Source: Gari tellinella (lineage: Eukaryota > Mollusca > Bivalvia > Cardiida > Psammobiidae). From it: a DNA stretch of 64,000 nt. The first letter of the stretch is position 1, and every line of letters begins with the position of its first letter. Where the stretch lies: positions 49,067,786 to 49,131,785 of the forward strand of contig OV277862.1 in the NCBI GenBank assembly GCA_922989275.2, given 5' to 3'. The translations under genes and the position numbers were made by a program. The notes under the pieces were generated by a model. The model was given only the letters and a program-made list of their open reading frames with translations, did not search any database and was not told the origin of the DNA. Below are positions 27,601 to 39,600 of this stretch, one piece after another.

Positions 27601-30600
27601 GTAACAATAATATATCTAGGTCTACACCGTCCTGCTAGACCTAGATATATGCATTTTTTAGCTGTAGATGTAAAAAACGGGATCTAAATGCCTAGATTGT
27701 CTTTAAAAAAACTGTTGAGATCAGAGGGGAACGACAGACGCTTGATGACTTCATATTTTATTTTTAAAATGAACAGTGATACCTAGACTTTAAAGACAAT
27801 TGCTAATGAAATGTGCCTACATATAGTACTTCAATAAACTTCACATTGAAATAACCTTTCAAATTTTTTAGAAAATTACAAATAAAATGACTTTTTTCGT
27901 CTAAAAACAAAAAGCAGAAACGAAAGTTAATGTCATTTCTTATTTTCCTCAAGCCCAAGCCAGTGCTAAATATGTTATACCATGGTCGCGCGCGAATAAA
28001 CATGCTTTAGGTCTCAAACTTCACATCGATATAATCTTTCAATTTTGTAAAATATTACAAATAAAATGACTTTTTCGTCTAAAACAAAAAAGCAGAAACG
28101 AAGAGTATTCTTATTTTTCTCGAGCCCAAGCCATGTGCTAAATAGCTCAGAGCATGTTAATTTCATACCACAGAACATAGTCCACGAGGCGCGTCCCGGG
28201 ACGCGCCTCGTGGACTATGTTCCGTAGTATGAATTTAACAATGCTCTAACCTATACGTAACATCAGAAGGAAGAACTGATCTAAATTTGCTCTACTAAGT
28301 AATGCAATACCCCCTCACTAAAGCATCTATTCAAAAAAAGATTTATTGACTCTTTTGCATGCTAGCGACGGATACATGTGCCACAGTGATTACCTTTGCA
28401 AACAGTTTTGATCCTGATGAGACACCACGTAACGTGGCGTCTCATCAGGATCCAAACTGTTTGACACTCTGACCCTGTTTTGAAAAGAAATTTTGAAAAT
28501 TCTATTTTGAGAACAGTAGCAGAGGACATTTGTTGCAGACGAAAAAATACCCAGCATTCAAATGTTTAACTCTTTCCTCCCTGAAACTTTAAATGGACAA
28601 TTCCAGTTTCCATTTTTGTCTAGTCCATTTCTGACTTTTAAGGGTTGTTTTTGTCAATGTTTGGCATTATGACAAACAGTGAAGACCCTGATCAGAGGGC
28701 TCCTAGGAGCCCTCTGATCTGGGTCTTCACTGTTTGCATAGGTCAAGTGTACTATTCACATGTACATTGTTTGCAAAGGACGCCAATATGCGGGAATAGG
28801 GTTCAAAGGGTTAAACAGGTTTCAGCTGTAAGCAAGATGAAGGAAAAGCAGAAAGCTCCTACAGGAGAATGTGTCTTAAGGTACATTCTGCTTTACTCAC
28901 ATCCTGCTTTCAGCTACAATTTGCTGGGATATAGGAAATATTTCTTATAATGTACATTCATGACTGTATAAAGTGGAACTATTTTCTTCAGTGGAGGAAT
29001 GAATTAAAGGCATAAAAAGCTCTTACAGGAGCTTTCTGCTTTACTTTTGTCCTATTCTAAGGGCAGCCACCTGCATTTAACTGCTAAATCTCCATTGTGC
29101 TTGAAATAGCATGACTTTAGTGTACAATCATATTCATGTCTTTTGTATATCACAGTAGAATCTGACCTCAAAATTCACTGGTGAGGTCAGGGCTGCCATT
29201 TCTCAGGATTTTTCCTAAATCTTCGGATCTTTTCCAGTTTATAGTAGCTTAAAGCAGGCTGAAAGTAAAGCAGAATGCGCCTTTAGGCGCATTCTGCTTT
29301 ACTTACAGCCTGTCTGAAGTAGTCGCATATCAACAAAACTAGAAAGAGGCTATGGGGTTAAGGTACGATTCCCAAAATCACACTTAAAAATGCAAATTTG
29401 GAAATATTAGGATTTTTTCATGTCAACTTATGGCAGCCCTGTGAGGTTGATCATGTAATATCTTGACCACACATACTGGTACACGTGTACATGAATATAG
29501 TAGAGTGTTTTGTTCAAATGGCTGAAAGTATTCCACTTGTATTGTTTGTAGAATCATGGGCACAAGGTAGATAATCTATATGCAACTTTTGTGCTGATTT
29601 TGTGAGAGTTAGGGTTCTTGGTTTTCTGAACATTGGATTTCCTATATATATACTTTTGTTCTACAAGTTAATCAATATATAATCATCCTACAAAGTAATG
29701 GTACAGTAACTTTTGTTCTTTGGATCAACAAGTAGGAAAAATGGGAATCTTTAACCCATAACCCCATAAATACCCCCTTTAACGCCTTTAATTTATTCTT
29801 CCACTGAAGAAAATAGTTCCACTTTATACAGTCATGAAAATGAACCATTAGATATATTTTCTGTATTCTTGCAGATGGTAGTGAAAATGAACCATTAGAT
29901 ATATTTTCTGTATTCTTGCAGATGGTAGTGAAAATGAACCATTAGATATATTTTCTGTATTCTTGCAGATGGTAGTGAAAATGAACCATTAGATATATTT
30001 TCTGTATTCTTGCAGATGGTAGTGAAAATGAACCATTAGATATATTTTTTGTATTCTTGCAGATGGTAGTTTAAAGCAGGCTCAAAGAAAAGCAGAATGT
30101 GCCTTAAGGCACATTCTGCTTTACTTTTAGCCTGCTTTAAGTGGTCACCTATCTTCAATACTGAGAAACAAGCTATGGGGTTAATGGGTTAAATGCAAGT
30201 GATTACTGTCTTAAAGATCAACAGTGAGGTTTATTTTAGGTGCTAAAACTATTACTTCATAGATATGCCTTGAAATGCATTTGATTTATTCCTACATGGA
30301 CGAAAATATAGGGCTTCCATCTCTCCGGATTTTTCCTAAATCTCCGGGGTTTTTTCCCATTACTTAGTAGCTTAAAACAGGCTGAAAGTAAAGAAAATGC
30401 GCCCTAAGGCGCATTCTGCTTTACTTACAGCCTGCTTTAAGTAGTTACATGTCAACAAATCAAGACAAAGGCTAATGGGTAAAGGTACAATTCGTTAAAT
30501 CGCACTTGAAAAATGCAAGTTTGGAAATCTTAGGATTTTTCATGTCAACTTATGGCAGCCCTGAAAATAGTTCCACTTTATACATGTTATGCATCATAAG

Positions 30601-33600
30601 AAACAGTTTCTATATCTTAGTATAATGGTTGCATGAATCAGGCTGAAAGTAAAGCAGAATGTGCCTCAAGGTGCATTGTGCTTTACTTACAACCTGCTTT
30701 ATGATGTCACCTGTCTTTAAGAACTGGGAAAAAACTGTGGGGAAAGGGAGAGATTTTACCAGCTTATTATGACCCCTTCTCACCTTGTCCTGTCCAATGC
30801 AATCAAATGATGGTTCACTGATAATGTTAACATCCTTTCCCCTTAGAAAAAATATTTTCCATGTTTAAGACAGATGAGTACAAGAAGGTTTGAAAGTAAA
30901 GCAGAAAGGTCCATCAGGATTTTTCTGCTTTACTTTCAACCTGCTTAAAGCCTCCACCTGTCAGTATGAAGAAATAAATTCCTATGGTTCTACAAAATTG
31001 AAAGATAGCAACATGAACTTACATTTGAGTTGTGCAATGAAAAAAAAAACAGCCTTATATTGCAACATTGTACAGACAAAGCACTGTTGTCACCCCAGGC
31101 TCTGTATCTGAGTTTGTTCTACAAGGCCAAATACTATATATTACACAGCTACATGAAATGCTTTAGATGCTTGCGGGTGTCAAACAGTGTAGAACAAGAC
31201 CAGTCGATCACCACATCTTTGACGCGGCAGCTGACCTTGATGTACACTGTTTGCATTGCCATACGTCAGTTTTCTCATTTTTATGGAGAATAGGTAAAAA
31301 TGATAAAAAACATTTCCATAGGGAAGTTGGTTAAACCATTACCCCATTGCCTACTTTTAGTTTTGAAAATAGATGACCACTTAAAGCAGGTTGAAAGTAA
31401 AGTAGAATGTGCCTTAAGGCACATTCTGCTTTACTTTCAGCCTGCTTTAAGCTAACATCTACTAGGATATAGAAACTATTTCTTATGGTATATATTTATG
31501 AAGATATAATTGGGAACTATTTTCTTCAGTGGAGGAATAAATAAAAAGCGTAAAAAGGCATATTTATGGGGTAAAGGGTTAAATAAAGGTGGCAGCTTAA
31601 AACTAGATGAAAGTAAAGGAGATTTCTGCCTTAAATTTCATTCTGCTTTGAGCATTCCCCTGCATTGGCACAAAATTACCATTAATACTACATCTGTTGT
31701 TGTGCACTAATGATTATGGAGGAAAAGGTTAATTGATGAATTATAAATTTCTCTGCACAAGGCTGAAGTTCTGTTCTCAGTTTTGGTCCAGGGGTTGTGG
31801 CATATATGTTTGAATTATTAATTTGTGACTGCAGGTTGTAAGATGTGCACCAATAGATGTACTTACAGTAAAACTACTTGTTTTAAGTGGCCACTCTTTG
31901 AAAAAGCATAGATATCTCTTAAGACATGTGACTGCTTAATTCTAGGAAAAAGCAATGAAGAAATTTCCTACTGGAGCATTCTGCTTTACAGGAGCTTTCT
32001 GCTTTACTTTTGTCCTATTCTAAGGGCAGCCACCTGCATTTAACTGCTAAATCTCCATTGTGCTTGAAATAGCATGACTTTAGTGTACAATTATATTCAT
32101 GTCTTTTGTATATCACAGTAGAATCTGACCTCAATATTCACTGGTGAGGTCAGGGCTGCCATTTCTCAGGATTGTCCTAAATCTTCGGATATTTTCCAGT
32201 TTATAGTAGCTTAAAGCAGGCTGAAAGTAAAGCAGAATGTGCATTTAGGGGCATTCTGCTTTACTTACAGCCTGCCTGTAGTAGTCGCATATCAACAAAA
32301 CTAGAAACAGGCTATGGGGTTAAGGTACGATTCCCAAAATCGCACTTAAAAATGCAAATTTGGAAATATTAGGATTTTTTCATGTCAACTTATGGCAGCC
32401 CTGTGAGGTTGATCATGTAATATCTTGGCCACACATACTGGTACACGTGTACATGAATGTAGTAGAGTGTTTTGTTCAAATGGCTGAAAGTATTCCACTT
32501 GTATTGTTTGTAGAATCATGGGCACAAGGTAGATAATCTATATGCGACTTTTGTGCTGATTTTGTGAGAGTTAGGGTTCTTGGTTTTCTGAACATTGGAT
32601 TTCCTATATATATACTTTTGTTCTACAAGTTAATCAATATATAATCATCCTACAAAGTAATGGTACAGTAACTTTTGTTCTTTGGATCAACAAGTAGGAA
32701 AAATGGGAATCTTTAACCCATAACCCCATAAATACCCCCTTTTACGCCTTTAATTTATTCTTCCACTGAAGAAAATAGTTCCACTTTATACAGTCATGAA
32801 AATGAACCATTAGATATATTTTCTGTATTCTTGCAGATGGTAGTGAAAATGAACCATTAGATATATTTTCTGTATTCTTGCAGATGGTAGTGAAAATGAA
32901 CCATTAGATATATTTTCTGTATTCTTGCAGATGGTAGTGAAAATGAACCATTAGATATATTTTTTGTATTCTTGCAGATGGTAGTTTAAAGCAGGCTCAA
33001 AGAAAAGCAGAATGTGCCTTAAGGCACATTCTGCTTTACTTTTAGCCTGCTTTAAGTGGTCACCTATCTTCAATACTGAGAAACAAGCTATGGGGTTAAT
33101 GGGTTAAATCATTTAAATGCAAGTGATTACTGTCTTAAAGATCAACAGTGAGGTTTATTTTAGGTGCTAAAACTATTACTTCATAGATATGCCTTGAAAT
33201 GCATTTGATTTATTCCTACATGGACGAAAATATAGGGCTTCCATCTCTCCGGATTTTTCCTAAATCTCCGGGTTTTTTTTCCATTACTTAGTAGCTTAAA
33301 ACAGGCTGAAAGTAAAGAAAATGCGCCCTAAGGCACATTCTGCTTTACTTACAGCCTGCTTTAAGTAGTCGCATGTCAACAAATCAAGACAAAGGCTAAT
33401 GGGTAAAGGTACAATTCGTTAAATCGCACTTGAAAAATGCAAGTTTGGAAATCTTAGGATTTTTCATGTCAACTTATGGCAGCCCTGAAAATAGTTCCAC
33501 TTTATACATGTTTTGCATCATAAGAAACAGTTTCTATATCTTAGTATAATGGTTGCATGAATCAGGCTGAAAGTAAAGCAGAATGTGCCTCAAGGTGCAT

Positions 33601-36600
33601 TGTGCTTTACTTACAACCTGCTTTATGATGTCACCTGTCTTTAAGAACTGGGAAAAAACTGTGGGGAAAGGGAGAGATTTTACCAGCTTATTATGACCCC
33701 TTCTCACCTTGTCCTGTCCAATGCAATCAAATGATGGTTCACTGATAATGAACAGAACAGAACATAATGTTAACATCCTTTCCCCTTAGAAAAAATATTT
33801 TCCGTGTTTAAGACAGATGGGTACAAGAAAGTTGAAAGTAAAGCAGAAAGGTCCATCAGGATTTTTCTGCTTTACTTTCAACCTGCTTAAAGCCTCCACC
33901 TGTCAGTATGAAGAAATAAATTCCTATGGTTCTACAAAATTGAAAGATAGCAACATGAACTTACTTTTGAGTTGTGCAATGAAAAAAAAAACAGCCTTAT
34001 ATTGCAACATTGTACAGACAAAGCACTGTTGTCACCCCAGGCTCTGTATCTGAGTTTGTTCTACAAGGCCAAATACTATATATTACACAGCTACATGAAA
34101 TGCTTTAGATGCATATGGGTGTCAAACAGTGTAGAACAAGACCAGCCGCCACATCTTTGACGCGGCAGCTGACCTTGATGTACACTGTTTGCATCGCCAT
34201 AAGTCAGGTTTTCTCATTTTTATGGAGAATAGGTAAAAATGATAAAAAACATTTCCATAGGGAAGTTGGTTAACCCATTACCCCATTGCCTGCTTTTAGT
34301 TTTGAAAATAGATGACCACTTAAAGCAGGTTGAAAGTAAAGTAGAATGTGCCTTAAGGCACATTCTGCTTTACTTTCAGCCTGCTTTAAGCTAACATCTA
34401 CTAGGATATAGAAACTATTTCTTATGGTATATATTTATGAAGGTATAATTGGGAACTTTTTTCTTCAGTGGAGGAATAAATAAAAAGCGTAAAAAGGCGT
34501 ATTTAGGGGGTAATGGGTTAAATAAAGGTGGCAGCTTAAAACTAGATGAAAATAAAGGAGATTTCTGCCTTAAATTTCATTCTGCTTTGAGCATTCACCT
34601 GCATTGGCACAAAATTACCATTAATACTACATCTGTTGTTGTGCACTAATGGTTATGGAAAAAAAGGTTAATTGATGAATTATAAATTTCTCTGCACAAG
34701 GCTGAAGTTCTGTTCTCAGTTTTGGTCCAGGGGTTGTGGCATATATGTTTGAATTATTAATTTGTGACTGCAGGTTGTAAGATGTGCACCAATAGTTGAA
34801 CTTACAGTAAAACTACTTGTTTTAAGTGGCCACTCTTTGAAAAAGCATAGATATCTCTTAAGACATGTGACTGCTTAATTCTAGGAAAACGCAATGAAGA
34901 AATTTCCTACTGGAGCATTCTGCTTTACATTTGTCCTACAATAACCCATTACCAATTACTCCATAGATACACATTTTCACACATAGAATTTATTCCTCGA
35001 CTGAAGAACATAGTTCCCATTCAAACAGTCACAAATGTATATCATTTAGAAATATATTCTTAATTCTAGCAGATATTAGCTTATAGTAGCTTAAAGCAGG
35101 TTGAAAGTAAAACAGAATGCACCTTAAGGTGTATTCTGCTTTACTTTCAACCTGCTTTAAGTAGCCACCTATTTTCACTACTAGAAACAGGTTATCTGGG
35201 ATAATTGGTTAAGAAGCCACTTATATCAAAGACTTCTATTTCCTCTTCTTTTGATAGGCAATTAACCTCAAGTTTTACTTATTTAGTTTATTGACTAACC
35301 TTACATACTGCATCAATATTTTTCTCTCTTTAGATCTTATTGATTCATACTGTGTCAAAAACCTTAAGGTAAAACAAAACACAGTTAATAAAGTGTAAAA
35401 AATGAAACCTTTTTTTTTTAGCTCACCTGAGCCAAAGGCTCAAGGTGAGCTATTGGGATGGCCCTGTGTCCGTCGTCGTCCGTCGTCGTTAACAATTGCT
35501 TCAAATGACATCTCCTCCTATACCGCTTGACAGAATTCAACCAAACTTTACAGAAATGTTCCTTGGGTCAAGCTCTTTCAAATTTGTTCAAAGAATTAAA
35601 AACAATGCAGAACTCTGGTTGCCATGGCAACCAAAGTGAAAAAATAGGGAAATCTTAAAAAATCTTCTTGTCAAAAACTGCAAGGGCCAGAGCTTAGATA
35701 TTTGGCACATAGCATCATCTACAGGTCCTCTATCAAGTTTGTTCAAATTATGCCCCTGGGGTCAAAATTGGCCCCGCCCCGGGGGTCACAGTTTTACATA
35801 GAGTTATATAGTGAAATTATCAAACGTCTTCTTCTCTGAAACCAATGTGGCCAGAGCTTTGATATTTGGCATAGTGACACTTCTAGATGTTCTTTTACCA
35901 AAATTGTTCAAATGGTTGTGGTCGGTTGCATAACTAGGTCACAGGAGCTAAAAATAGATTTTTTCAATGAAAACTTAGAAAATCTTCTTGTCTGAAACTA
36001 CAAGGGCCAGAGCTTAGATATTTGGCACATAGAATCGCCTACAGGTCCTCTATCAAGTTTGTTCAAATTATGCCCCTGGGGTCAAAATTGGCCCCGCCCC
36101 GGGGGTCATGGTTTTACATAGAGTTATATAGTGAAATTTTCATACGTCTTCTTCTCTGAAACTAATATGGCCAGAGCTTTGATATTTGGCATAGTGACAC
36201 TTCTGGATGTCCTATACCAAAATTGTACAAATGGTTCTGGTCCGTTGCATAACTAGGTCACAGGAGCTAAAAATAGATTTTTTACAATGAAAACTTAAAA
36301 AATCTTCTTGTCTAAAATTACAAGGGCCAGAGCTTAGATATATGACACATATCATCGCTTACAGGTCCTCTATTAAGTTTGTTCAAATTATGCCCCTAGG
36401 GTCAAAATTGGCCCCGCCCCGGGGGTCACTGTTTTACATAGAGTTATATAGAGAAAAACGTCTTCTTCTCTGAATCTAATATGGCCAGAGCTTTTATATT
36501 CTGTATGGTGACACTTTTAAATATCCTTTACATATTTTGTTCAAATTGTTGCATATCTAGGTCAGTCCTGGACATAAATCAATATCTCCATTTTTAGCTC

Positions 36601-39600
36601 ACCTGAGCCAAAGGCTCAAGGTGAGCTATTGTGACCGCTCATCGTCCGTAGTACGTCTGTCCGTCTGTCCGTTCACATTTACTTCAAACGACATCTCCTC
36701 TGAAACCCGCCGATTGTAGGGAGAGTTCAAACTGCTCATGATGTTCCTTGGATGCTTCTCTACAGAAGTTGTTCAAAAAAAATGAAAAAAAGCACAAACT
36801 CTGCTTGAAAAAGCTAAAAAGCAAAAATCTTTAAAAAATCTTCTTGCCCAAAACTACTAGGCCCTAAGCTTTGATATTTGTACAGTAGAATCTCCTGGTG
36901 GATCCCTCTATAGTTTGTTAAAATGAAATCCCTAGGGTCACATTTGACACCACCCTGCACAGTTTAAGTGCTGCTCTAGGCAGGTTTTACAGTATTTTTG
37001 ATTTAGGCAGAACTGTATTTACCTGAGTTACCCTTAATATACTATGGGCAAATAACCAATATTTGCAAACAGTTTGGATCCAGATCAGATGCAACATAAT
37101 GCTGCATCTAATCTGGATCCAAACTATTTGCCACTCATTTACCAACTTAACATTTTCTAAAAAAAAAAAATGTACATTTTTTACACACAGAAGGTATTTA
37201 GCAGACATCATTTCAGTCTGGTAAGGGTAAGCCACCATCAGCAGTGCTGCTAATGCTACAGTACTCTTGCATAATAGTTGACCTCAGTGATCAGGCCAAC
37301 AGAACTGAACATGTTGTCTGCTAAAGTTTAGAAATGGTTCAGTCTTCTTCATACTTAGAGAAACAGGATCTGGAAGTGATCCACTGACAGTATGTAATTA
37401 TGTCTTATGCCATATTTATACATATGTTTAATATTGGTTTTCTCACAGTTATCTGCATGTTTTGTCATTTTTTCTTGTCCAGGATTCAACCCTTTCACCC
37501 AATAAATACTGACGTTTGTTAACCCATTACCCCATAAATGTGCATTTTTAGGCCTTTGATTTATTCCTCCACTTTAGAAAATAATTCCCCTTTAACCCTT
37601 TCCCCCATAGCATATCTCTAGTATTGAATGTAGGTGTCCACTTAAAACAGGTTGAAAGTAAAGCAGAATGCGCTTTAAGCGCATTCTGCTTTACTTTCAG
37701 CCTGCTTTAAGCTATCATCTGCTAGAATATAGAAAATATTTTGTATTATACATATTTATGAATGTATAAATTGGAACTATTTTCTTCAGAGCAAGAATAA
37801 ACTGAATGCGCTAAAAGGCGCTTCTATGGGGGAAAGGGTTAAACAGTCATGAAAATGTAAGATGTGAAATAAGTTTCTATATCCTAGTAGATGGTAGCTT
37901 AAAGCAGTTTGAAAGTAAAGCAAAGTGTGCATTAAGACCCATTCTGCTTTACTTTCAACCTGCTTTAGGTGGCCACCTATTTTCAAAACTAGAAACAGGC
38001 TATGGGGTAATGGGTAAAATGAAATTGCCTATTTGGAAAGAGCCTAATGAGAGGAAGTGCCATTTGCAAAGGCCATAACTCTGACATCATTGTTTTTTTA
38101 GTTATTTCCCTTTGTCATATTTTCTTGTCAAGAAGACAACTCCAGTTCTACTGATGCTATTGTAATGAAATTTTATGTATGGAAAGAAACTGATGAGAGA
38201 AAATGCCATGCATAAGGGCAGCAATATTTTGTTTTCCCCTTTGTCATATTTTATTGTCAGGAAAATAACTCCAGTTCTGCTGACGCTAGTGAAATAATTA
38301 TCATTTACCGGAAATGGAAATAGCTTGATAAGAGGATGTGTCATGGATAAGGGTCATAAGCTTGGCAACAAAATTCACTTTTGTCATGTTTTCTTGTCCG
38401 GAAGATAACTCCATTTATAGCTATATTAAAATGTTGTCTTGCCCAGTCAACTTAGGTACAAACTTCAATGTCCTCAGGTGAGCGAATTTAGGGCCATGGC
38501 CCTCTTGTTCCAATTATTCTCAGGTGAGCGAATATGCCCCATGGGGCTCTTGTTATTATATAGTTTTAATCAATAGCAGTGACAAACAGATGACCAATGC
38601 CAGTGAGTTGCTGCACATTGCTCTAATAGTAAATTTACCTGACCTAATTTGACTTACTACAATGTATTGGTACTAAAATTGATGTTTTTTATATTTCAGT
38701 ACTAACGCAGATGTTCAACAAAGTGCAATAGCTCTCATTAATGCAATGTTTGTAAAGTCACTACCCGACAAGAGACAGGTAAAACATAATACATGTACAG
38801 CAGGGCTCCAGATAGGGGGAGTATTTCAAAATTAAAGTCTTTATGTCTGCACCTAACCCTATAGTGTGACTACTTATTAAAATCATCTCAAAGAGATAAT
38901 TCTTATGAGTAGTTACACTATTGGGCTTAGTTAGACATGAAGGAGAAAATGTTGAAAACTTCTATCTGGAGCCCTGAAATACAGTTAACTAGTCAATGGA
39001 CTTTACCCAAGTTGTCCATTTAACCCATTACCCCATAAATACACCTTTTTAGGCCTTTAATTTGTTTCATCAAAAATATAGGTCCATTTTAAACAGTCAT
39101 GAATATGTATTATAAGAAATATTTTCTATAGCTTAGCAGATAATAGCTTAAAGCAGGCTGAAAGTAAAGCAGAATGTGCCTTAAGGCACATTCTGCTTTA
39201 CTTTCAACCTGCTTTAAATAGTCACCTGTTTTCAAATTTAGAAACAAGCTATGGGGTTATGGGTTAAGCGACCACTGAATTAGGTAGCCTATTGATAATT
39301 AAAGACAGGTGGCTGCTTAAAGCAGGACTAACGTGATACAGAAATCTCCCTTTAGTCCTGGTATAGGCTGCAAATAATACCAATTTTAGTGGTCACTTAT
39401 TTTTACCCATTGCGCAATTTGTTTTCAATGTCTATATGACTACAAGAGTTAAACATTGAAGTTCTGAAAATGACTTTCCCAAGATATTGCAAACAGTGCA
39501 GGTCCAGTTCAGATGCAGAGTTAATTCAATTGCCAGGTCAGAATCCAGATTGTTTGTTTTATTAATTAAATATTTGTTTTATAAACTGAATATCTTCAAG

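Larger units (their letters stand above)
29023..34929. repeat. 2.96-kb tandem duplication (copies 29023-31985 and 31986-34929)
   Basis: Direct repeat in intron 8 beginning TTACAGGAGCTTTCTGC. Same order of H, TTAA-A (with minisatellite), TTAA-A containing H, relic hairpins and TTAA-A in both copies; by eye only a few percent different. Copy 2 lacks one 47-bp minisatellite unit, has a 9-nt insertion near 33108 and about 19-21 nt extra near 33751. The junction lies in GCATTCTGCTTTACA, a hairpin-arm sequence. Confidence 0.96.
36594..38509 (+). mobile_element. S element, copy 5, nested in copy 4
   Basis: AGCTCACCTGAGC start at 36596; end CAGGTGAGCGAATTTAGGGC with GGGCCATGGCCCTCTTGTT. A different subfamily interior (GACATCTCCTCTGAAACCCG), a core 2 hairpin at 37065-37133 and a TTAA-A nest at 37519-38016. 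Shares its interior with copy 7 (61867 on). Confidence 0.94.
35416..38553 (+). mobile_element. S element, copy 4, split by another S element
   Basis: 5' hairpin at 35420, three units of about 320 bp (35681, 36001, 36320), interrupted in CCATTTTT at 36595. It resumes at 38510 with CCAATTATTCTCAGGTGAGC, exactly as in the uninterrupted copy 3 (27353-27375). Confidence 0.94.

Noticed and set aside
28411..28465. CTGATGAGA in core 2 hairpins as a hammerhead ribozyme core
   Set aside because: The second conserved segment (GAAA in the right position) and the three-stem layout are missing; the motif is simply part of a long stem.
28645..28950. 101-codon open frame
   Set aside because: It runs through a TTAA-B hairpin and into a TTAA-A; the same peptide start recurs in other TTAA-B copies (59283-59471, minus). 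A frame within repeats, not a gene.
30890..31111. Frame beginning [14 protein letters not shown], repeated at 33817-34053
   Set aside because: Its repetition is due to the 2.96-kb tandem duplication. It starts in a relic core 1 hairpin and has no domain or splice context.
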